From contig BMWJ01000001.1 of the NCBI GenBank assembly GCA_014651175.1, positions 868,001 through 932,000 on the forward strand: 64,000 bases of DNA, read 5' to 3'. The position numbers and the translations under genes are program-made. The stretch is from Streptomyces clavifer (GTDB taxonomy: Bacteria; Actinomycetota; Actinomycetes; Streptomycetales; Streptomycetaceae). Shown one piece after another: positions 57,754 through 64,000 of the stretch (the first letter of the stretch is position 1; every line of letters starts with the position of its first letter). Under the pieces are notes generated by a model. That model did not search any database. It saw only the letters and a list, made by a program, of their open reading frames with translations, and was not told the origin of the DNA.

Positions 57754-58868
57754 GAGGTACTCCGGTTACGTGTGGTGGCGAACATGGCCGCGGCGACGAA
57801 CAGCACGAGCAGGCTCTGCACGATCTGTACGGAGGAGGCGGGGACCCCGGCCGCCAACTGGAGGTTGATGCCGCCGTTGGTGAGGAAGCCGAAGAGGAGT
57901 GACACGGCGGCCACGGCGGTGAGCGATCCGCGGGCCAGCAGGCCCACCACCAGTCCGGAGAAGCCGTACCCGGAGGAGAAGTGCTCGGCCAGCACGGACG
58001 GGGCCATGGCGACGAGGCCCGCGCCCGCCACGCCCGCCGCGCCCCCGGCGAAGGCCAGACCGCCCGTCTCCAGCCGTGCCACGGGCAGACCCAGTCGGGC
58101 GGACGCGGCGGGGGAGTGCCCGACGGACCGCAGACGCAGACCGACGGCCGTGCGGCGCAGCACCACCCCGGTGATGACGGCGGCCAGCGCCGCGATGACC
58201 ACGATCGCGGTGGCGGGCGACTCGATTCCGCCGATCAGCGGCAGCCGGGCCCCTTCGGGCAGGGGCGCGGACTGCGGCAGCGTCTCGGACGACGTCACGG
58301 GCTGGCGCAGCAGAGCCTCTTCGTGAACGGCCACCGAGACGAGGCCGACGCCGATGAAGTTGAGGAGCAGCGTCGTGATGACCTCGCTGGTGCCCCTCCT
58401 CGTGCGCAGCCGGGCGGCGATCCCGGCCCAGGCCGCTCCCGCCGCGAAACCGGCCACGAGGACCAACGGCACTCCGAGCACGGCGGGCACGCCCGCGGGC
58501 AGTGCCAGGCCGACGGCCGCGGCTGCCAGCCCGCCCGCGCAGAGCTGTCCTTCGCCGCCGACGTTCACCAGCCCGGCACGGTGCGCGGCGGTGAAGCCGG
58601 TGGCGATGAGGGCCAGCACGGCCGCCGAGTTGAGGGAGCTCCCGATGGCGTACGGCGAGCCGAACATGCCCTCGGCCAGGGCGTTCCAGGCGGTCGCCGG
58701 CGTGGTCCCGGCTCCCAGCACGAGCCCGAGGCCCGCCGTGCCCGCGAGCACGACGGCGAGCAGGCCGACGCTGACGGGGTGCCCGAGGAGAGGGGCGAGA
58801 CGGGGCAGCGCCGCGCGCGGCGCGGAGGAGGGAGCGGGGGCGGACGGGGGAAGCGGTGGGGGAGGCAT
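57750..58868 (-). CDS. BMP-type ABC transporter permease 1
   Basis: This 372-aa permease is the partner of the previous one, with a Pro/Ala-rich N-terminus, HRAGLVNVGGEGQLCAGGLA as the YufP/NupP-type signature and a helix SEVITTLLLNFIGVGLVSVA. A strong AAGGAG lies 7 nt before the ATG, and the frame upstream (to 59585) is a shadow in the ATPase gene. It lies 158 nt after the ATPase gene, so cotranscription is likely but less tight than elsewhere in the operon. Confidence 0.87.
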   Translation of the reverse strand: MPPPPLPPSAPAPSSAPRAALPRLAPLLGHPVSVGLLAVVLAGTAGLGLVLGAGTTPATAWNALAEGMFGSPYAIGSSLNSAAVLALIATGFTAAHRAGLVNVGGEGQLCAGGLAAAAVGLALPAGVPAVLGVPLVLVAGFAAGAAWAGIAARLRTRRGTSEVITTLLLNFIGVGLVSVAVHEEALLRQPVTSSETLPQSAPLPEGARLPLIGGIESPATAIVVIAALAAVITGVVLRRTAVGLRLRSVGHSPAASARLGLPVARLETGGLAFAGGAAGVAGAGLVAMAPSVLAEHFSSGYGFSGLVVGLLARGSLTAVAAVSLLFGFLTNGGINLQLAAGVPASSVQIVQSLLVLFVAAAMFATTRNRSTS

Positions 58869-59026
58869 GGCGGCTCCTTCGGACGGTGCGGGGGTGCGCG
58901 CGGCCGGGCAGCGGACGCGGGAGTGCCGGCGCGCGGGTGCGGCGTACGTGGTGCGGGGTTCGGGGTTCGGCTTCCCGGGGGACGTCCCCCGGGAAGGCGC
59001 CGTGGGGTGGCTGAGGCGTGGGTGGT

Positions 59027-60703
59027 TCAGTGCCGGGGAGCGTCGCCGGGCACGGGCCGGGGGGCGGTCGCGGCCGCGCGGCCGGCGCCTTCCGTACCGG
59101 ATCCCGCAGGGTGGTCGGCGCCGAGCATCAGGGCGCCGATCCGCTCCCGGGCATCCGGCTGCGACGGGTCGACCGGGCCCAGCAGCTTCCCGCGGTAGGC
59201 CACGACGATCCGGTCGCACAGGACGAGGAGTTCGGACAGCTCGCTGGAGACCACCAGCACGGCCGTTCCCTTCGCGGACGCCTGGCGGATACGGGAGTGC
59301 ACGGCGCCCACCGCCCCGATGTCCAGGCCGCGGGTGGGCTGGGCGGCGGCCAGGCAGACCAGCGGGTCGAGCGCCAGTTCCCTGGCCAGCACCACCTTCT
59401 GCTGGTTGCCGCCGGACAGCGACGACATGAGGGCCCCCGGGCCGCCCGACCGGATGCCGTGCCCGGTGAGCACGGCATCGGCTGCGTGGTTCATGGCCCG
59501 CCTGTCCAGGAACACCCCGTACCTGCGGAACCGGTCGAGCCGGCCGAGGAAGAGGTTCTCGGCCACCGGGAGTTGAGGGACGCATCCCTCCCGGTGGCGG
59601 TCCTCCGGCACCACGCCCAGACCCGCCCGGGTCCGCTCCCGCGGGGCCGCGCGCGTGATGTCGCGTCCGGCGAGTTCCACCCGCCCGGTGTCGGGGGCGA
59701 GCGCGCCGCCGAGCAGGGCCATGAGCTCGCTCTGCCCGTTGCCCTCGACCCCGGCGATCCCGACGATCTCCCCGAACCCGACGTCCAGGGAGGTCCTGTC
59801 CAGTGCGTACGACCCGTCGGCGCGCCGTACACCGACGTCGCTGAGGCGCAGCGCCCCCGGCCCGCGGCGGCGCTCCGCGCCGGACGTGCCGGTCTCGGGG
59901 GAGGCCCCGGTCCCCGGCCCGGCCGACGCCCCGGCCCCGGGGGAGGGCCTGTCCTCCGTCAGGCCGATCGTGCCCGCGAGCCCCGCGTCCAGCGAGGCGG
60001 CGGGCCGTCCGATCATCAGCGGGACCAGCCGTTCCGGGGGCAGTTCGGCCAGCGGTCCGCCACCGGCCACCCGTCCCGCGCGCAGGACGGTCGCCGCATC
60101 CCCCGCCCGTGCCGCCTCGCCGAGTTTGTGCGTCACCAGGACCACCGCGTGCCCCGCCGCCGCGATCCGGCGGCAGGTCGCCAGCAGGGCGTCCGTCTCC
60201 GCCGGCCCGAGGACACCGGTCGGCTCGTCCAGCACGAGGAGCCGGGGCTCCCGCAGGAGCGCCTTGACGATCTCGACGCGCTGTCGCACGCCGACGGGCA
60301 GATCACTCACCCGCGCGTCGAGGTCCGGTTCGAGGCCGTACTCCTCGCGCACGCGCGCCACCCGCCGCGGCAGGTCCCGCAGCCGCAGGAGGCGCAGGTT
60401 CTCGCCGACCGTCAGGGTCGGCACGAGGCTGAAGTGCTGGTGGACCATGGCGATCCCGGCAGCGAGCGCGTCGGCGGGGCGACGGGGCGCGTAGGGCGTG
60501 CCGTACAGCCGCAGCACGCCCTTGTCCGGGACGAGGGAGCCGCCCACCACGTGGCACAGGGTCGATTTGCCGGCGCCGTTCTCCCCGAGCACGCAGTGCA
60601 CGGTGCCTGCCTCGACGACGAGGCGCACATCGTCCAGGGCCCGCATCGTGCCGAAGGACTTGGTGAGCCCGGAGATCTCCAGTGCGGGTGCCGTCGCGCT
60701 CAT
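59027..60703 (-). CDS. BMP-type ABC transporter ATPase, tandem nucleotide-binding domains
   Basis: The 558-aa ATPase has two domains, as in sugar/nucleoside (RbsA/NupO-like) importers. The first has Walker A GENGAGKST, signature LPVGVRQRVEIVKALL and Walker B LLVLDEPTGVL. The second has degenerate Walker A GVEGNGQSE, signature LSGGNQQKVVLARELA, and a Walker B reading VCLAAAQPTRGLD where the Asp/Glu are absent, as usual for such second domains. A Gly/Ala/Pro linker joins them. It overlaps the lipoprotein stop by four bases. Confidence 0.9.
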   Translation of the reverse strand: MSATAPALEISGLTKSFGTMRALDDVRLVVEAGTVHCVLGENGAGKSTLCHVVGGSLVPDKGVLRLYGTPYAPRRPADALAAGIAMVHQHFSLVPTLTVGENLRLLRLRDLPRRVARVREEYGLEPDLDARVSDLPVGVRQRVEIVKALLREPRLLVLDEPTGVLGPAETDALLATCRRIAAAGHAVVLVTHKLGEAARAGDAATVLRAGRVAGGGPLAELPPERLVPLMIGRPAASLDAGLAGTIGLTEDRPSPGAGASAGPGTGASPETGTSGAERRRGPGALRLSDVGVRRADGSYALDRTSLDVGFGEIVGIAGVEGNGQSELMALLGGALAPDTGRVELAGRDITRAAPRERTRAGLGVVPEDRHREGCVPQLPVAENLFLGRLDRFRRYGVFLDRRAMNHAADAVLTGHGIRSGGPGALMSSLSGGNQQKVVLARELALDPLVCLAAAQPTRGLDIGAVGAVHSRIRQASAKGTAVLVVSSELSELLVLCDRIVVAYRGKLLGPVDPSQPDARERIGALMLGADHPAGSGTEGAGRAAATAPRPVPGDAPRH

Positions 60704-61710
60704 CGGGTGGTGATCTCCCCGGCCGTGATCTTCCGCTTCAGCTCGTCGAGCTTCTCGCCCACGGCCGGGCCGGGGTCGCCGCAGAGCACGATGTCGTTGT
60801 GCGGCTCCGCGAACGTCAGCCCGAAGTGGACGGCCTCCGCCTTCCAGTCCCCGGCGACGAGGTGGTCCACCGCGTACTCGATCTCCGCGCCGACGTCCGT
60901 CTCCACGTACGCGGCGAACGCCGGGTCGGACCCGCACTCCCGGGCAATGGGTCCGCCGACCAGCGCCCCGTCGCGCTGCCCGGCGGCCTGGGCGACCCCC
61001 TTGTGGCCGAGGTTGAGGATCTGCCCCAGCACATCCGCGCCCGCGCCGAAGCCGGCCAGAGCGGACTGCTTGGCCTTGGCCACGTCGTTGAAGTCGCCCA
61101 CGTACTGCGGGGTGAGGACCTTCACGTCCGGGTCGGCCGCCTCGGCCCCCTTCCGGTACTCCTTCGCGGCGTTCACGATCGCCGGGAGCTCCGCACCGCC
61201 GATGAACCCGACCGTGCCGGTCTTCGAGAGCAGCGCGGAGGCCGCGCCGGACAGGAAGGCCGCCTCGGCCTGCTGCGGGTCGTACACGGAGAGGTTCGCC
61301 CCCGGCTTTCCGTCGGCGGGGCCCCCGATCTCGGCGAACTTCACCTTCGGGAAGCGTGCCGCGACGTTGCGGACGTCCGCGTCCGTCTGCCCGCCGAGGG
61401 AGATCACCAGGTCCGAGGTGGTGGCGAAGCGGACCAGGGCCTTCTCGTAGTCGGCTGTCGCCACCTGCTCGACCTTGCTGAACCGCACCGCGCCGGCGTG
61501 CTTCTCCGCGGCCCGCTGGTAGCCGAGGTACGCCGACTCCATGAAGCCGTCGTCGGAGAGCGAACCGGGGAAGAGGACGCCGACCTCGAGCGTGTCACCG
61601 CCGTCCGCGCCGTCGGCCGCAGAGGAGCCGCTGCAACCGGTCAGCAGGAGGAGACCCGCCACCGCGGCGGCGACGGCGACGGGGGAGGGAAGAGTTCGGG
61701 AAGGTGCCAC
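60700..61710 (-). CDS. BMP family substrate-binding lipoprotein
   Basis: This 336-aa lipoprotein has lipobox LLTGC (Cys26) and the Bmp/PnrA domain with VGVLFPGSLSDDGFMESAYL, FATTSDLVISLGGQTDADV, GTVGFIGGAELPAIVNAAKE and QILNLGHKGVAQAA. BMP proteins typically bind purine nucleosides. As first gene of the operon it is preceded by a near-palindromic site and the divergent GntR regulator. A GTG start with CTGGAGG upstream is used. Confidence 0.9.
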   Translation of the reverse strand: MAPSRTLPSPVAVAAAVAGLLLLTGCSGSSAADGADGGDTLEVGVLFPGSLSDDGFMESAYLGYQRAAEKHAGAVRFSKVEQVATADYEKALVRFATTSDLVISLGGQTDADVRNVAARFPKVKFAEIGGPADGKPGANLSVYDPQQAEAAFLSGAASALLSKTGTVGFIGGAELPAIVNAAKEYRKGAEAADPDVKVLTPQYVGDFNDVAKAKQSALAGFGAGADVLGQILNLGHKGVAQAAGQRDGALVGGPIARECGSDPAFAAYVETDVGAEIEYAVDHLVAGDWKAEAVHFGLTFAEPHNDIVLCGDPGPAVGEKLDELKRKITAGEITTR

Positions 61711-61746
61711 TGGGGTGCCTCCAGGAGACGGGGCCCGCGAGCCGGT

Positions 61747-61762
61747 TAGTGGTATACCGCTA
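61747..61762. promoter_or_regulatory. near-perfect 16-bp palindrome, candidate GntR operator
   Basis: TAGTGGTATACCGCTA matches its reverse complement at 14 of 16 positions, with the perfect core GGTATACC. FadR-subfamily regulators bind short GT...AC palindromes of this kind. It lies 36 nt before the BMP gene start and 113 nt before the GntR gene start. Confidence 0.65.
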
Positions 61763-61875
61763 TGTGGCCCCAGTTTCCGGGTGGGATGTTGCCGCTGTGT
61801 TAGCGAGCGGTTAGCAGTAGTGGACCTGATGCCCGGTCCGATTACGGTGGGAGCGTTCCGACCGCGGAGGAAGCC

Positions 61876-62631
61876 TTGGAGTCAGCAGCGCAACCGTCCG
61901 GCCCGGGACGCCGCTCACTGCGCGACCACGCGTACGAGACCCTGCGGCGACGCATCATCGAGGTCGAACTCCGGCCGGGGGAAAGGCTCGTGGAGCGCGA
62001 CCTGGCCACGGAGCTGCGGGTCTCGCGCATCCCGCTGCGCGAGGCACTGCGCCTCCTGGCGGCCGAGGGCCTGGTCCTGCTGGTGCCGCACCGGGGCGCC
62101 CTGGTCGCGCCGTTCACCCCGAGCGACGTCCGTGACCTCTTCGACGTACGCGAGTCCCTGGAGTCCCTCGCGGCCCGTCTGGCGGCGGAACGGGCGGACG
62201 AGGAGGGGTTGCGGCGCCTCGCGGCCCGCCTCGACGCCGCCCGCACGGCGACCCGCGAGCACGACCGCCCCACGATCGCCGCCGCCAACGCGGCCTTCCA
62301 CACCGACATCGTCGATCTCGCGGCCAACGCGCTGCTCAGCGGGGTGATGCGCCCCCTGGAGGCGCGCATGCACTGGCTCTTCCACCTGACGGCCCAGCGC
62401 GATCCCGCCCAGCAGTGCGCGGAACACGAGCGCCTGTACGAGGCCATCGCCGCTCGCGACGGTGACCGTGCGGCCCGCCTGGCGCACGAACACGTCGCGG
62501 ACGGACGCCCGGCCAGCCTGGCCCTGGCCGCCCGGTGGTCCATGCCGGACATCGACCCGGAGGCGATCGCCGCACGGAGGCGACGCGGACGGGCCGAAGC
62601 GGGCAAGCGGGGGGCGGCGGGAGACGCCTAG
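61876..62631 (+). CDS. GntR family (FadR subfamily) transcriptional regulator
   Basis: This 251-aa regulator has a winged-helix GntR domain (SLRDHAYETLRRRIIEVELR, LRVSRIPLREALRLLAAEGL) and a helical FCD ligand domain with metal-type residues around NAAFHTDIVDLAAN, and His in HWLFHL and CAEHERLYEAI. The TTG start has GAGGAAG upstream. It divergently faces the BMP transporter operon and probably represses it until the transported compound appears. Confidence 0.87.
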   Translation: MESAAQPSGPGRRSLRDHAYETLRRRIIEVELRPGERLVERDLATELRVSRIPLREALRLLAAEGLVLLVPHRGALVAPFTPSDVRDLFDVRESLESLAARLAAERADEEGLRRLAARLDAARTATREHDRPTIAAANAAFHTDIVDLAANALLSGVMRPLEARMHWLFHLTAQRDPAQQCAEHERLYEAIAARDGDRAARLAHEHVADGRPASLALAARWSMPDIDPEAIAARRRRGRAEAGKRGAAGDA

Positions 62632-62835
62632 CCGGCGCGGGACATGGCGCCGCGGCACCCGCCGGCCCCCGTATAACCACGTGCCGCGACGGGCGTCGGT
62701 CGGGTAGCGTGCGGGACATGTCGAGTCCTGAGTCGGACGAGGTGGGGGCTTTCGGTCACGCCGTCAGCCCCCTGAACCACTGAGCTCGAAGCCCTGTCGT
62801 CGCGCCGCGTCCGCGGACGGGACGAGGCGCTGCTG

Positions 62836-62887
62836 CCGGGGTTGACCGCGGTGACGAGATGACCCTCTCGTTTCCTCCTCACCCCGG
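62836..62887 (+). promoter_or_regulatory. possible RBS-sequestering helix ahead of the efflux gene
   Basis: CCGGGGT (62836-62842) can pair with ACCCCGG (62881-62887), which overlaps the ribosome site CCGGAG of the MFS gene ten bases from its ATG. This would hide the site unless opened. A 21-residue ORF (62718-62783) lies upstream but does not overlap the helix. Seven pairs over a 38-nt loop is modest evidence. Confidence 0.3.
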
Positions 62888-62896
62888 AGCCACTCG

Positions 62897-64000
62897 ATGC
62901 CACTCCCGCTGTATCTGCTTGCCGTGGCGGTCTTCGCCATGGGCACCTCCGAGTTCATGCTCGCCGGCCTCCTGCCGGACATCGCCTCGGACTTCGATGT
63001 CACCGTCGGGACCGCGGGCGTACTCACCTCCGCCTTCGCGATCGGCATGGTCGTCGGCGCGCCCCTCGTGGCCGCACTGGCCCGCAACTGGCCCCGGCGC
63101 TCCAGCCTGCTCGGTTTCCTCCTCGCTTTCGCGGCGGCTCACGCCGTGGGCGCCTGCACCACGAGCTTTCCCGTGCTGCTGGCCACCCGGATCACCGCCG
63201 CGCTGGCGAACGCGGGGTTCCTCGCCGTCGCTCTGACGGCTGCCGCCACCCTGGTCCCGCCCGACCGGAAGGGACGCGCGCTGGCCGTGCTGCTGTCCGG
63301 CACCACGCTCGCCACGATCGCCGGTGTCCCCGGCGGTTCGGTGCTCGGCACGCTGTTCGGCTGGCGGGCCACCTTCTGGGCCGTCGCGGTCCTCTGCCTG
63401 CCCGCGGCTCTCGGCGTCCTGAAGGGCATCCAGGACGTACGTGCGCGGGAACAGGCCACTGACGGGCCGGACCTGCGGGCCGAGCTCGCCCAGACGGCAA
63501 GGCCGCAGCTGATCCTGATGATGCTGCTGGGCGCGCTGGTGAACGCCGCCACCTTCGCCGGCTTCACGTTCCTCGCCCCCGTCGTGACCGGCACCGCCGG
63601 GCTGAGCGCGTTGTGGATCTCCGTCGCCCTGGTGCTCTTCGGTCTCGGCTCCTTCGTCGGCGTCACCGTTGCCGGGCGGCTGTCCGACCAGTACCCCGGT
63701 CCGGTCGTCGCGGTCGCCGGCCCGCTGCTGCTCATCGGGTGGCCGGCCCTGGCCGTGCTGGCCGACAGGCCGGCCGCCCTGCTCGTCCTCGTGTTCGTCC
63801 AGGGCGCTCTGTCGTTCGCGCTGGGCAGCACGCTGATCACACGGGTCCTCTACGCCGCCGCAGGAGCCCCCACCATGGCCGGTTCGTACGCGACGGCGGC
63901 ACTCAACGTCGGCGCCGCCGTCGGCCCCCTCGTCGCCGCGGCCACGCTCGGCACCGCAGCCGGGAACCTCGGGCCGTTGTGGGCGAGCGGGTCCCTGGTC
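62897..64000 (+). CDS. MFS drug efflux transporter, Cmx/CmrA chloramphenicol type (partial)
   Basis: The visible 368 residues are the N-terminal part of a 12-TM major facilitator that runs off the window. It begins PLPLYLLAVAVFAMGTSEFM then LAGLLPDIASDFDVTVGTAG, the strongly conserved opening of actinobacterial chloramphenicol efflux proteins such as S. lividans CmlR. The motif-A type loop is ARNWPRRSSLLG and motif C-like GTTLATIAGVPGGSVLGTLF follows. The resistance spectrum is inferred from family only. An ATG with CCGGAG upstream is chosen. Confidence 0.88.
   Translation, partial: MPLPLYLLAVAVFAMGTSEFMLAGLLPDIASDFDVTVGTAGVLTSAFAIGMVVGAPLVAALARNWPRRSSLLGFLLAFAAAHAVGACTTSFPVLLATRITAALANAGFLAVALTAAATLVPPDRKGRALAVLLSGTTLATIAGVPGGSVLGTLFGWRATFWAVAVLCLPAALGVLKGIQDVRAREQATDGPDLRAELAQTARPQLILMMLLGALVNAATFAGFTFLAPVVTGTAGLSALWISVALVLFGLGSFVGVTVAGRLSDQYPGPVVAVAGPLLLIGWPALAVLADRPAALLVLVFVQGALSFALGSTLITRVLYAAAGAPTMAGSYATAALNVGAAVGPLVAAATLGTAAGNLGPLWASGSLV

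Overview
The window reads as chromosomal DNA of a Streptomyces species or close relative. It is very GC-rich with strong third-position GC bias, uses many GTG/TTG starts, and its gene order around ilvB-ilvN-ilvC-serA and leuB-ilvE-cimA, the CatR/catalase pair, and the many LacI/TetR/GntR/PucR regulators beside catabolic operons are typical of that genus. I saw no rRNA, tRNA, CRISPR array, prophage or insertion sequence. The very long antisense reading frames are GC-skew shadows of real genes and are left out.

Layout. 1-7.2 kb: an MMPL exporter, a small membrane protein, a DUF6191 protein, a secreted glucose/sorbosone dehydrogenase-like lipoprotein, an aldo/keto reductase and a 2-hydroxyacid dehydrogenase. 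7.4-16.7 kb: a membrane GGDEF/degenerate-EAL protein, then a leader-peptide attenuator and ilvB-ilvN-ilvC, then serA and a small membrane-anchored coiled-coil protein. 16.8-24 kb: a PucR-type regulator divergent from proline dehydrogenase and P5C dehydrogenase, with a perfect 16-bp palindrome between them; then a GH3 beta-glucosidase divergent from a TetR regulator. 24.5-31.8 kb: a tightly overlapped five-gene operon (SWIM-type zinc-binding protein, unknown protein, vWA protein, MoxR AAA+ ATPase, DUF5682 protein). It matches the composition of the functionally uncharacterised E. coli yehL-yehM-yehP-yehQ set and is the best candidate here for an undescribed system. 31.8-37.5 kb: a gene-poor stretch with a large hairpin and a motif-rich island, a 42-aa protein, leuB, ilvE and cimA, the last preceded by a second leader-peptide/terminator element.

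38.5-50.2 kb is a beta-glucoside uptake and hydrolysis cluster: a LacI repressor, an Opp/Dpp-type ABC transporter (lipoprotein, two ATPases, two permeases), a cytoplasmic GH1 beta-glucosidase and a secreted CBM11-like/Calx-beta/GH3 enzyme. 50.2-55.7 kb: a Gly-rich-tailed membrane protein, the CatR repressor divergent from catalase and its ankyrin partner, a PPK2 kinase and a frameshifted permease remnant. 55.8-62.6 kb: a BMP-type (nucleoside-like) ABC uptake operon ending in an ornithine-cyclodeaminase-family enzyme, divergent from a GntR regulator across a near-palindromic operator. A Cmx/CmrA-type drug-efflux MFS gene runs off the right edge.

How the genes work together. ilvBNC, ilvE, leuB and cimA supply the branched-chain amino-acid pathway, with cimA feeding 2-oxobutyrate to isoleucine from citramalate. 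Two of these transcription units (ilvB and cimA) carry short ORFs containing Ile/Leu/Val codons followed by intrinsic terminators, so end-product control by ribosome-mediated attenuation is expected. The carbohydrate genes form two independent beta-glucosidase systems. The amino-acid catabolic unit (proline to glutamate) and the BMP/OCD unit each have a dedicated divergent regulator.
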